A program made the translations under genes and the position numbers. The notes beneath the pieces were generated by a model. That model ran no database searches and had not been told where the DNA came from. It was given only the letters and a program-made list of their open reading frames with translations. DNA of 41,026 nucleotides, from assembly GCA_037132075.1 (NCBI GenBank), contig JBAXPV010000032.1, positions 1-41,026 of the forward strand, read 5' to 3'. The DNA is from JBAXPV01 sp037132075 (lineage in GTDB: Bacteria; Bacteroidota; Bacteroidia; Bacteroidales; CAIXZF01). This document shows positions 1 through 8,134 of this stretch, in pieces (the first letter of the stretch is position 1; each line of letters begins with the position of its first letter).

Positions 1-220
<220 letters not shown>

Positions 221-224
221 GCTG

Positions 225-232
225 CAAAAGTA
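225..232 (-). promoter_or_regulatory. -7 promoter box for tRNA-Ser(UGA)
   Basis: The minus strand reads TACTTTTG, an exact match to the Bacteroidota -7 consensus TAnnTTTG, four bases before the mature tRNA 5' end. No clear -33 TTG was found at the usual spacing. Confidence 0.6.
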
Positions 233-283
233 TAAAATTCCCCAATACTGGCGGTGTTTACATCAAAATTTTTCCAAAATCCC

Positions 284-291
284 TATATTTG
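284..291 (+). promoter_or_regulatory. -7 promoter box for the sugar-nucleotide operon
   Basis: TATATTTG matches TAnnTTTG and lies 32 bases before the ATG at 324. This supports 324, rather than any upstream in-frame codon, as the start of the first operon gene. Confidence 0.6.
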
Positions 292-323
292 CAACAATTA
301 CGTCATTCTCAATTAGAAAATTT

Positions 324-1322
324 ATGATCATTCAGGGCAAAAAAGTATTGGTTACGGGCGCTGGTGGATTTATTGGCAGTCATCTCGTTGAAAAACTGCT
401 TGAATCTGGTTGTCATGTGAGAGCATTTGTTCATTACAACTCTTTTAACCGCTGGGGATGGCTCGACTATGCTGCTGCAAAGGAAAACCCAAGACTGGAA
501 GTCTTTGTGGGTGACATCCGTGACCCTAATGGTGTGCGTGTTGCAATGAAAGACATTGATGTGGTATTTCACCTTGCTGCTTTGATTGGAATCCCATACT
601 CCTATCACTCGCCAGATTCTTATGTTGATACCAATGTTAAAGGCACATTAAATATCTTACAGGCTGCCCGTGATGCAAACGTTGAAAAAATTATCCATAC
701 GTCTACCAGCGAAATCTACGGAACCGCACAGTTTGTTCCTATCACAGAAGAACATCCGGTCAATCCACAGTCACCTTATGCGGCCACAAAATCCGGTGCT
801 GACTTCCTGGCGCTTACTTTTTACAGGTCATTCGGGACCCCGGTTTCTGTCGTTAGGCCTTTTAACACTTATGGCCCCAGGCAATCAACCCGTGCTGTAA
901 TCCCTACCATCATTACCCAGATCTTCGATGGTAAAAAAGTGATTAAACTCGGCGCTACCAGCCCAACACGCGATCTGAATTTTGTTAAAGACACTGCCGC
1001 AGGATTTATCGCTGCAGCAATTTCTGACAAAACCTTAGGAGAAGTGGTTAACCTGGGCACAAAACAAGAAATTTCTGTCGGGAACCTGGCAAAGCTCATT
1101 GGGCAACTTGCCGAAAGAGAAGTTGAAGTGATTTCTGATGAAGAAAGGATACGTCCGGAAGCCAGTGAGGTTGAGCGACTTCTGGCCGACAACAGCAAAG
1201 CTTTACAACTGATGGACTGGAAGCCTGGTCACAGCCTGGAACAAGGACTCAGTGAGACTATCGCCTGGTTCAAGGACCCTCAGAACCTAAGTCATTTTAA
1301 AGCAGGACTTTATACGATATGA
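324..1322 (+). CDS. legB: LegB-like NAD-dependent nucleotide-sugar 4,6-dehydratase (extended SDR)
   Basis: This 332-residue protein is a soluble extended short-chain dehydrogenase. It has a Rossmann motif TGAGGFIGSH (residues 11-20), a catalytic YAATK (152-156) and the substrate-loop sequence YNSFNRWGWLD (38-48), which I associate with the LegB group of 4,6-dehydratases. Such enzymes make a 4-keto-6-deoxy sugar nucleotide on the way to legionaminic-acid-type or other amino-deoxy sugars. The reading frame is open back to 132, but that part runs through tRNA-Ser, so I use the ATG at 324 behind a -7 box. Its stop overlaps the next start (ATGA). No legionaminate synthase follows, so the sugar product is unknown; a plain nucleotide-sugar epimerase is the alternative. 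Confidence 0.85.
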   Translation: MIIQGKKVLVTGAGGFIGSHLVEKLLESGCHVRAFVHYNSFNRWGWLDYAAAKENPRLEVFVGDIRDPNGVRVAMKDIDVVFHLAALIGIPYSYHSPDSYVDTNVKGTLNILQAARDANVEKIIHTSTSEIYGTAQFVPITEEHPVNPQSPYAATKSGADFLALTFYRSFGTPVSVVRPFNTYGPRQSTRAVIPTIITQIFDGKKVIKLGATSPTRDLNFVKDTAAGFIAAAISDKTLGEVVNLGTKQEISVGNLAKLIGQLAEREVEVISDEERIRPEASEVERLLADNSKALQLMDWKPGHSLEQGLSETIAWFKDPQNLSHFKAGLYTI

Positions 1323-2023
1323 AAGCCATTATACTTGCCGGAGGAAAAGGGACCCGTCTGAAACCCTATACAAGTGTCATCCCGAAACCCCTGGTTCCGG
1401 TCGGGGAAAAGGCAATCCTTGAAATATTACTGCGCCGCCTGCAGAAATATGGCGTCGACGAAGTTTATATCTGCCTGAATCATTTTGCAGAGATCATCCA
1501 GGCTTTCTTTGGCGATGGCAGTAAATTTGGCCTGAAAATCAATTATTCTCTGGAAGACATGCCGTTGGGAACCGTTGCCCCTATCAAGCTGATCAAAGAC
1601 CTGCCGGAAGACTTCCTGGTGATGAATGGGGATTTGCTGACCGACCTTGACTTTAAAACTTTCTTTGAGTCTCACCTGGCTAACAATGACTTACTCACGG
1701 TAGCCTCTTATCACAGAACTACAAAAATTGATTTTGGCGTGATGGATGTAGATCCGCAAACCAATCTCGTCGCCGCATTCCGCGAAAAGCCGGTTTATGA
1801 CTTCGAAGTGAGCATGGGTGTCTATGCCATGAACCGTAAAGTGTTGGATTGGGTTCCTGAAGGGACGGCTTTTGGCTTCGACAACCTGATGATCACCATG
1901 CTGAAACACGATCAAAAGGTGAAAGTCTATCCATTTAAAGGATATTGGCTCGACATCGGCAGACCTGATGATTACGAAAAAGCCAATGAGGACGTCGACA
2001 AACTTAACAATATATTTGAATGA
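1319..2023 (+). CDS. Sugar-1-phosphate nucleotidyltransferase
   Basis: The 234-residue protein opens with GGKGTRLKPYT (residues 8-18) and PKPL (22-25), the NTP-binding signature of the glucose-1-phosphate thymidylyl/GDP-mannose pyrophosphorylase fold. A central GDLLTDLD follows, and near the end GYWLDIGRPDDY, typical of metal and sugar-phosphate binding in this family. It would join a sugar-1-phosphate to an NTP in the cytosol, supplying the activated sugar for the flanking SDR enzymes. There is no C-terminal left-handed beta-helix, so it is the short transferase-only form. Four-base ATGA overlaps at both ends indicate translational coupling. The base and sugar specificity cannot be read by eye. 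Confidence 0.85.
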   Translation: MKAIILAGGKGTRLKPYTSVIPKPLVPVGEKAILEILLRRLQKYGVDEVYICLNHFAEIIQAFFGDGSKFGLKINYSLEDMPLGTVAPIKLIKDLPEDFLVMNGDLLTDLDFKTFFESHLANNDLLTVASYHRTTKIDFGVMDVDPQTNLVAAFREKPVYDFEVSMGVYAMNRKVLDWVPEGTAFGFDNLMITMLKHDQKVKVYPFKGYWLDIGRPDDYEKANEDVDKLNNIFE

Positions 2024-2880
2024 AGATTCTCGTGACAGGTGCGAAAGGTTTCCTGGCCAAACATCTTGTTACCCGTTTGTTGTCCTTGGGATATTCCGTA
2101 ATTCCATTTGATCTTGAAGAAGGAGACCTAACCGCCTCCGGTGCCCTCGATGCTTACCTGGACCAGGATATCAAACATGTCTTTCACCTGGCGGGAAAGA
2201 CATTCGTCCCCGACAGCTGGATCAAACCAGAGGGCTTCTACCGGATTAATTTCAACGGGACATTGAATGTTCTTGAGTTTTGCAGAAAATCAGGGGCAAA
2301 GCTCACCCATATCAGCTCTTATCTCTATGGAGCACCAGAATATCTTCCCATTGACGAGAACCATCCCCTGAAAGCCTACAACCCCTATAGCCATAGCAAA
2401 CTGATCGCTGAAAATACCTGTGTCTATTATGGGGCAACATTCGATGTCCCTTGCTGTATATTACGTCCTTTCAACGTCTATGGCCCCGGTCAGCCCGGAA
2501 ATTTCCTGATTCAGGAAATCATCGGGAAGGTCAACAATCCTGAAGTGGATACCGTGGAAGTGATGGACCTCAGACCCAAACGGGATTATGTTTTCATCGA
2601 TGACCTTGTCGATGTCTTTGTTTTATCCATACAAGGAGCGTCTGGGATCTACAACCTGGCAAGCGGCGTCTCCTATAGTGTGGCAGAGATTGCTCAGATG
2701 ATTCTTGAAATCAGCAAGATCAATAAGCCAATCAAAGATTTTGGTAACGAACGAAAGAATGAGATCCTCGACTTATATGCTGACATCTCCAGGGCCGAAA
2801 CACAGCTTAAGTGGAAACCCAAGACGAGTATCCAACAAGGACTGAAGCTCTCTGTTGAAGCTTTTCAACGCAGGATTTAA
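2020..2880 (+). CDS. NAD-dependent epimerase/dehydratase (extended SDR)
   Basis: This 286-residue extended SDR has the dinucleotide motif TGAKGFLAKH (residues 6-15) and catalytic YSHSK (123-127). The sequence RPFNVYGPGQ follows, as in nucleotide-sugar epimerases and reductases. It is shorter than typical GalE-type enzymes. It probably reduces or epimerises the keto-sugar made by the LegB-like enzyme (inference from the operon). The start overlaps the previous stop by four bases, and the next gene begins five bases after its stop. Confidence 0.8.
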   Translation: MKILVTGAKGFLAKHLVTRLLSLGYSVIPFDLEEGDLTASGALDAYLDQDIKHVFHLAGKTFVPDSWIKPEGFYRINFNGTLNVLEFCRKSGAKLTHISSYLYGAPEYLPIDENHPLKAYNPYSHSKLIAENTCVYYGATFDVPCCILRPFNVYGPGQPGNFLIQEIIGKVNNPEVDTVEVMDLRPKRDYVFIDDLVDVFVLSIQGASGIYNLASGVSYSVAEIAQMILEISKINKPIKDFGNERKNEILDLYADISRAETQLKWKPKTSIQQGLKLSVEAFQRRI

Positions 2881-2884
2881 TCAG

Positions 2885-3952
2885 ATGAGAAAAGAGATAC
2901 TGTTCATCAAGCATGCCAATTCAACATTTATCAGGCAAGATCAGGAAATACTTGAAAAACACTTCAAAGTCAATTCCTATCTGTTACATCAAAATAAAAG
3001 TCCTAAAAAGTACTTTTTAAGACTTGCGTGGCTTCCGTTTTTCATCCTTTTTCATGGTTTCAAAACGAAAATCATGATCACATGGTTCGCAGATTATCAT
3101 GCTGCTATTATGGCCTTCATGGGAAAACTGCTTGGGATCAAAGTTGTTATTATCGCGGGCGGACAGGAAGCAGTATGCTATCCTGAACTTGGAAAAGGCG
3201 TTTACCGTAAAAAATATCGCGGCATGTTTGCAAAATATGCCCTTCGTCATGCTAGCCTGGTGTTGCCAAATCACAAGTCATTGCTGTGGCATGAGAACTT
3301 CTATTACGACCCGAATGGGAAGAAAGACGGAATCAAGTATTACATCCCCGGTTTTAATACGCCGACAGAGATCGTTTTTAATGGCATTGACGAGCAGAAG
3401 TATTTCAGAGACGCCTCCATCCCCAAAGACCCAAAAATGGTCCTGACGGTCGGTGGAAATATGATTGCCACCAACGACTTTTATAACAAAGGTTTCGATC
3501 TTTTTATCGAACTGGCAAGGATGACCCCTGGCATGAACTTCACAATGATTGGTATCAATCCCCGTTTTCTGCCCTGGGTTGAAGAGAACTACCACATCAG
3601 CAAAATCCACAACCTCAAACTCATCATGTTTTTCTGTCCTGACGATGTTTTGTTTGAGAATTATAACAAAGCCACTTATTATGTCCAGGCAAGCATTACG
3701 GAGGGGATGCCCAATACCCTCAATGAATCAATGCTATGCGGATGTGTGCCTATTGGTTCCAATGTGAATGGGATTCCAGATGCCATTGGGGATAGTGGAA
3801 TTATCGTTTTGAAGAGGGATGTTGCTGAATTGAAGAAAGCCCTTGAGCAGGCTGAGCAAATCCCTTCCGGAGAAAAAGCGATAAAGCAAGCCTTGAATTT
3901 TACACTGGAAGTTAGGGAGAAAAAGTTGTTAGAAGTACTTGGAACACTATAG
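2885..3952 (+). CDS. GT4-family glycosyltransferase
   Basis: The 355-residue protein has a GT-B layout. Its C-terminal half carries the retaining-transferase EX7E motif (E273 to E281, in ITEGMPNTLNES), followed by a glycine-rich NVNGIPDAIGDSG. The N-terminal half has a hydrophobic segment (LPFFILFHGF) that may bind the membrane. It probably adds a sugar from the upstream pathway to a lipid-linked glycan at the inner face of the inner membrane. An in-frame ATG at 2855 would overlap the previous gene by 26 bases; I prefer 2885, five bases after that stop. Confidence 0.8.
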   Translation: MRKEILFIKHANSTFIRQDQEILEKHFKVNSYLLHQNKSPKKYFLRLAWLPFFILFHGFKTKIMITWFADYHAAIMAFMGKLLGIKVVIIAGGQEAVCYPELGKGVYRKKYRGMFAKYALRHASLVLPNHKSLLWHENFYYDPNGKKDGIKYYIPGFNTPTEIVFNGIDEQKYFRDASIPKDPKMVLTVGGNMIATNDFYNKGFDLFIELARMTPGMNFTMIGINPRFLPWVEENYHISKIHNLKLIMFFCPDDVLFENYNKATYYVQASITEGMPNTLNESMLCGCVPIGSNVNGIPDAIGDSGIIVLKRDVAELKKALEQAEQIPSGEKAIKQALNFTLEVREKKLLEVLGTL

Positions 3953-3993
3953 TTATTGCGGATTATTTTCAGGTTTATAAATGATGCTTTAAC

Positions 3994-4001
3994 TAATTTT
4001 G
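3994..4001 (+). promoter_or_regulatory. -7 promoter box for the SUMF1-fold gene
   Basis: TAATTTTG matches TAnnTTTG, 29 bases before the ATG at 4031. It suggests that the secreted pair downstream is transcribed separately from the glycan operon. Confidence 0.5.
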
Positions 4002-4030
4002 CTTGTCAGATTTTCCTAAAAACAGCTCAC

Positions 4031-5473
4031 ATGAAAAAAACGCTACTTACGCTGCTCATACTGATTCAATTCGGTTTCGTTAATGCCAATAACATACAGG
4101 TATCGAACATTAGTCTGGCCGGCAATACGATCAATTTTTCATTAAGCTGGGAGAATTCATGGAAAGACACAATCAATCACGATGCTGCCTGGGTTTTTAT
4201 CAAATACCGCTACCCAAATCCAAACTGGAAACATGCAATCCTACAGACAAATGGGCATGTGGCCCCTTCCGGCTGCATTATTGAAAGCACTTCCGATGGG
4301 ATTGGGGTATATATATACCGTAGCGGCGGCCTGGGAAATAATAATTTCCAGGGAGTTCAGTTGAAATGGAACCTTGCTGCTAACGGAATTATTTTTACCG
4401 ACAGCATTCAAATAAAGGTATGTGCCATTGAAATGGTGTATGTACCGCAAGGGTCCTTTTACATTGGAGATGGGATAGCAACTGGCAGTTTCCGCCAGGC
4501 AGCTAACAATACCCCTGTTTTGATCTCACCCACTGCCGCCATCGTGAAATGTGGCAGCACTCAATTTGACGATGCACAGCTATCAGGAGCAGGCATCCTG
4601 GTAGACGGCGATGGCGGTATTGACAGTCAAGGGGCTACCACCGTGAATAACCCGAATTATCCCACCGGCTATAAAGCCTTTTATTGCATGAAATATGAGA
4701 CCAGCCAGGGACAATATGCCGACTTTCTGAATTCACTTACGGCTGCTCAGTTTGCAAATCGTTATTACGTCTTCAATTTATTACGTTATACCCTTGGGGG
4801 AAGCTGGCCAAACATCATTGCTTCTGTCCCTGAACGTGCCATGAACCATACCAGCTGGATGGACCTTTGCGCTTATGCTGATTGGGTTGGTTTGCGGCCG
4901 ATGACTGAACTCGAGTTCGAAAAAGCCTGCCGGGGACCCCTTTCTCCTGTTGCCGGAGAATATGCCTGGGGAAATACAAGCATATTTAATACAGCTCATA
5001 TATTATCAAATAATGGCGCTGCCAATGAATTGGTTGCAAACCAGGGACAAGGGGTCGGCAATGCCAGCTATGAAATTACTGATGGTAGCATTGACGGGCC
5101 TCTGCGTTGTGGAATCTTTGCCGCAGGAGCTGTGAATAAAACCCGGGTGGAAACGGGATCAACTTTTTGGGGAATCATGGAAATGAGCGGTAATATGTGG
5201 GAGCGAGTTGTTAATCTGGGCAGTAATGCGGGAAGAAATTACACTGGCCTACATGGTGACGGCGTGCTTGATGAATATGGCAATGCAACAGTGGCCAACT
5301 GGCCCGGAATGGTATCTGGAGCCATTACTGCAGCTAATGGTTCGGGATTTCGTGGTGGGACATATTACTTACCAAGCTCATACCTGAACCTAAGTAACCG
5401 TTTTTATGCTTCGGACGCACTTTTAGTTCGAAATGGAGACTTCGGTTGTCGTTTTGTCCGAACCGCACCATAA
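4031..5473 (+). CDS. Secreted SUMF1/formylglycine-generating-enzyme-fold protein, probably non-catalytic
   Basis: This 480-residue protein has a signal peptide (MKKTLLTLLILIQFGFVNA), then a beta-rich N-terminal domain with VSNISLAGNTINFSLSWEN. A SUMF1/FGE-sulfatase domain follows: MVYVPQGSFYIGDG, KYETSQGQYADFLN, LRPMTELEFEKACRG, MEMSGNMWERV and a C-terminal FGCRFVR. True formylglycine-generating enzymes have two active-site cysteines in the stretch after RGGS. Here that stretch reads FRGGTYYLPSSYLNLSN and has no cysteine, so oxidase activity is unlikely and a binding or structural role is more plausible. The frame is open from 3956, but the ATG at 4031 gives a clean signal peptide. It is followed by the dockerin-like gene. 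Confidence 0.85.
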   Translation: MKKTLLTLLILIQFGFVNANNIQVSNISLAGNTINFSLSWENSWKDTINHDAAWVFIKYRYPNPNWKHAILQTNGHVAPSGCIIESTSDGIGVYIYRSGGLGNNNFQGVQLKWNLAANGIIFTDSIQIKVCAIEMVYVPQGSFYIGDGIATGSFRQAANNTPVLISPTAAIVKCGSTQFDDAQLSGAGILVDGDGGIDSQGATTVNNPNYPTGYKAFYCMKYETSQGQYADFLNSLTAAQFANRYYVFNLLRYTLGGSWPNIIASVPERAMNHTSWMDLCAYADWVGLRPMTELEFEKACRGPLSPVAGEYAWGNTSIFNTAHILSNNGAANELVANQGQGVGNASYEITDGSIDGPLRCGIFAAGAVNKTRVETGSTFWGIMEMSGNMWERVVNLGSNAGRNYTGLHGDGVLDEYGNATVANWPGMVSGAITAANGSGFRGGTYYLPSSYLNLSNRFYASDALLVRNGDFGCRFVRTAP

Positions 5474-5549
5474 TAGTGACCTTTCAATTTTTAATTTCAT
5501 TTTTTTATTACTGATTCACGAACGAATAATTCTAATAAAATACGCCCCC

Positions 5550-6167
5550 ATGATCAGAAGAAATTGTTTTAGCCTGGGTTTTGTCATGATTCTACTCCAA
5601 TTTACAGGAATAAACTCGAACCTATATTCACAAAAGTTCTTCGGCGGAGTTGGAGATGGTTATAGCGCTGCATCCGTCATTACCCCGGTTAAAGGCGGGG
5701 AAATCACTGGACAAGTCTCCTACGACAATGTCCCTCAATCTCCAATAAACAGTGTCACTGTATACCTCAAGCTAAATAATGTTGTTGTGGCTCAAACAAC
5801 AACGAATAATAATGGGGATTTCGACCTTAGTGTTCCGGAAAACGGAACTTATTCTTTAAGCGCTAGCTGCACCTTGCCATGGGGTGGAGTCAATTCCGCT
5901 GACGCGTTACGCACGGCACAGCATTTCACTGGTGTTATCACACTTCAGGGGCTGAAGTTAAGGGCTGCCGATGTCAACAACTCTAATTATATTAACGCTA
6001 CAGACGCGCTTCTCATTCAAAGACGATTTGTAGGAATTTCCAACAGCTTCATAGCCGGAGACTGGTTTTTTGAGACGATTCCTCTAATCATTGGCGGTGG
6101 GCAAGCGGTCACTACAAATTTGAAAGGGATCTGTTTTGGCGATGTAAATGGGTCTTATATCCCATAA
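5550..6167 (+). CDS. Secreted protein with carboxypeptidase-regulatory-like and dockerin-like repeats
   Basis: The 205-residue protein has a hydrophobic signal-like N-terminus ending near NLYSQ. A beta-sandwich of the carboxypeptidase-regulatory type follows (GEITGQVSYDN, then NNNGDFDLSVPENGTYSLSA). From residue 141 it has a dockerin type I-like calcium loop and helix, DVNNSNYINATDALLIQRR, and it ends with a second short loop, FGDVNGSYIP. No T9SS sorting domain was seen. Type I dockerins bind cohesins, but no cohesin-like protein was recognised in this window. It may form a secreted pair with the SUMF1-fold protein 76 bases upstream. The frame extends upstream into that gene, but ATG 5550 gives the signal peptide. 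Confidence 0.7.
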   Translation: MIRRNCFSLGFVMILLQFTGINSNLYSQKFFGGVGDGYSAASVITPVKGGEITGQVSYDNVPQSPINSVTVYLKLNNVVVAQTTTNNNGDFDLSVPENGTYSLSASCTLPWGGVNSADALRTAQHFTGVITLQGLKLRAADVNNSNYINATDALLIQRRFVGISNSFIAGDWFFETIPLIIGGGQAVTTNLKGICFGDVNGSYIP

Positions 6168-6300
6168 ATCCATTTATTGTTTCTTTTATTTTAGTTTCCA
6201 TTGTTAGGCTTATGCTCATTCTTTGAAGTATGCGAATGCATCGCTGCAAAGAGAGTGTTATAACGTAATCGTGCTGAGCATTCTTGAGATTATCTGCGAT

Positions 6301-6434
6301 GATCCGCAGCGGGGGGGCCTCAATCAGAAAAATGCCGCACTTCGTGCTGAGCATTCTTCATTTTTCAGGCTTAAGAAAGCAAGCTTTCTACGCCTTAAAA
6401 ATGAAGAATGCCCTCACGGGCATTTTTCTGATTG
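6301..6434. repeat. Palindromic element, copy 2, immediately 3' of tRNA-Ser(CGA)
   Basis: This is the second copy of the element at 1-134, again starting with GATCC and ending at a tRNA-Ser 3' end. Seen: a perfect 16-bp outer stem (6321-6336 with 6419-6434), side hairpin GCAC-TTC-GTGC (6337-6347), inner stem (6352-6370 with 6392-6410, 18 of 19 pairs) and apical hairpin GAAAG-CAAG-CTTTC (6375-6388). Relative to copy 1, five inner-stem pairs and one outer-stem pair are changed on both sides so that pairing is kept. AATGCCC-TCAC-GGGCATTTTT (6408-6426) could also fold alone as a terminator-like hairpin. Confidence 0.85.
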
Positions 6435-6522
6435 GCGGAGAGAGAGGGATTCGAACCCTCGGTACAGTTGCCCGTACAACGGTTTTCGAGACCGTCCCGA
6501 TCGACCACTCTGGCATCTCTCC
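6433..6522 (-). tRNA. tRNA-Ser (anticodon CGA)
   Basis: On the minus strand the acceptor GGAGAGA pairs with TCTCTCC, with discriminator G and encoded CCA. The anticodon arm CGGTCTCGAAAACCG gives anticodon CGA, which reads UCG. The long variable arm (about GTACGGGCAACTGTAC) and T arm GAGGGTTCGAATCCCTC are typical of a class II serine tRNA. It is closely similar to tRNA-Ser(UGA) at 133-220 and probably arose by duplication together with the downstream element. Confidence 0.95.
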
Positions 6523-6526
6523 GTTG

Positions 6527-6534
6527 CAAAGGTA
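6527..6534 (-). promoter_or_regulatory. -7 promoter box for tRNA-Ser(CGA)
   Basis: The minus strand reads TACCTTTG, an exact TAnnTTTG, four bases before the tRNA 5' end. This is the same spacing as for tRNA-Ser(UGA). Confidence 0.6.
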
Positions 6535-6614
6535 CGGAAAATAAGGAATAGCTAAGCAAATCAAGGATTTGAGAATTGATTTACAACAAGCCAAGGATGC
6601 GTTACTTTTATCTC

Positions 6615-6622
6615 TAATTTTG
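6615..6622 (+). promoter_or_regulatory. -7 promoter box for the flippase gene
   Basis: TAATTTTG matches TAnnTTTG and lies 19 bases before the TTG start at 6642. It supports that non-ATG start, because the next in-frame ATG is far inside the conserved N-terminal membrane region. Confidence 0.5.
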
Positions 6623-6641
6623 AAGACTTAAAGAACAGACC

Positions 6642-8126
6642 TTGGGTATCGTCATAAAACAATCAATTAAAGGAACCATTTATACCTATATCGGTGTTTT
6701 CCTTGGGTTTATTACAACTGGTCTGCTTTTGCCCAGGCTTTTCGCAACCAATGAGGTTGGGCTGTTGAAACTCATGGTCGCCTATTCCGGGCTTTTTGCC
6801 CAGTTTGGGACACTCGGAATTAACGGTGTGGCTGTCAGACTTTTCCCATTCTTTTATGATGAGAAAGAAAAACATCACGGATACCTTGCCGTGGCACTGT
6901 TTGTTGGACTGGCTGGGTTCCTGTTGAGTACTGTAACTCTCTTGCTGATCAAACCCTGGCTTGTCGGTTATAGTGCAGAGAAATCTGCCCTGTTTATTCA
7001 TTACCTAAATTATCTGATCCCGCTTATTTTCTTTCAACTCTTCTTTTACATCCTCGACAGCTATTATGCCGCTTTGATGAACAGTGTGGCAGGCACTTTC
7101 CTGAAAGAAGTCGTTCAGAGGGTATTAATCATCCTGGCTATCGTATTGTTCTACCTGGATTTCCTGAGCTTTCACCAGTTCATAATGGCCTATATCATCG
7201 CAATTTGTCTGCCAACATTTAATTTGCTGTTCACACTCATCAGTGTAAAACAATTTTCACTAAAAACCGACTGGAAATTTCTTTCTACCGCCATGATTGG
7301 CTCCATGGTATCCATGTCAGCATTCAGCATCCTGAACGGCTTCTCGGGTGTCATTATTCAGAGTGTAGATGTCATTATGATTGAACGGATGATTGACCTG
7401 AGCGCGGTAGGTATCTATTCTATCTGCTTCTTTTTCGGGATCATGGTGAGCATGCCCCAAAGATCTATAACCAGGATTGGGAACATCGTGGCCGCCCAGG
7501 CCTGGAAAAACAACGACATGGAAACATTACGTCAACTGTATTATAAAAGCTGCCTGACCCTTTTTATCCTGGGATCCCTCCTATTCCTGGGCTTGTGGCT
7601 GAACATCGACAATGTTTTCCATATGCTTACCAAAGAATACAGCTCCGGAAAATGGGTTATCTTTTTTATTGCACTTGGATGTTTAATCGACATGACAACA
7701 GGCGTAAATGGCTCTATTTTAGGCACATCGAGATACTTCAAAGTTCAGACTGTTTTCCTGATTTCGCTGGTAGTATTGATCATTATCTCAAACCTCATTT
7801 TGGTCCCAAAATACGGCATTACCGGTGCAGCGATTGGCAATGCAATTTCACTAACTATTTTAAATGTGCTTCGTTTTTATTACATTAAGTACAAATTTGA
7901 TTTACAGCCCTTTAACATGAAGTTTGTTTATGTCATTTTGATTGGACTGGCAACATATGTCCTAATTTCACTGCTTCCCCGTAATCACAATTACATCATC
8001 GACCTGACAGTCAGAGGGAGTCTTATTGTCATCTTGTTCAGCCTGCCTGTTTATTACTTTAAGATCTCTGAGGATATCAACCTGAAAGTTGATGAATACC
8101 TAAAAAAAGCCGGCATAAAGAAATAA
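6642..8126 (+). CDS. Polysaccharide/lipid-linked glycan flippase (Wzx/MOP superfamily)
   Basis: The 494-residue integral membrane protein has about 12-14 hydrophobic segments spread over its whole length. Its opening (KGTIYTYIGVFLGFITTGLLL) and late GITGAAIGNAISLTILNVLR resemble the Wzx/MurJ/MATE-like exporters. It would move an undecaprenyl-linked oligosaccharide across the inner membrane, which fits the glycosyltransferases on both sides. Translation appears to begin at TTG 6642, just behind a -7 box. It converges on the next gene with eight bases between the stops. Confidence 0.85.
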   Translation: MGIVIKQSIKGTIYTYIGVFLGFITTGLLLPRLFATNEVGLLKLMVAYSGLFAQFGTLGINGVAVRLFPFFYDEKEKHHGYLAVALFVGLAGFLLSTVTLLLIKPWLVGYSAEKSALFIHYLNYLIPLIFFQLFFYILDSYYAALMNSVAGTFLKEVVQRVLIILAIVLFYLDFLSFHQFIMAYIIAICLPTFNLLFTLISVKQFSLKTDWKFLSTAMIGSMVSMSAFSILNGFSGVIIQSVDVIMIERMIDLSAVGIYSICFFFGIMVSMPQRSITRIGNIVAAQAWKNNDMETLRQLYYKSCLTLFILGSLLFLGLWLNIDNVFHMLTKEYSSGKWVIFFIALGCLIDMTTGVNGSILGTSRYFKVQTVFLISLVVLIIISNLILVPKYGITGAAIGNAISLTILNVLRFYYIKYKFDLQPFNMKFVYVILIGLATYVLISLLPRNHNYIIDLTVRGSLIVILFSLPVYYFKISEDINLKVDEYLKKAGIKK

Positions 8127-8134
8127 ATTTCTTT

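Noticed and set aside
4031..5473. Active formylglycine-generating enzyme.
   Set aside because: The fold motifs are present, but no cysteine occurs in the segment that holds the catalytic pair, so I call it a non-catalytic SUMF1-fold protein.
6223..6594. Several overlapping open frames on both strands of about 68-110 residues.
   Set aside because: They cross tRNA-Ser(CGA) and the palindromic element, have no recognisable domain, and look like chance translation of the RNA gene.
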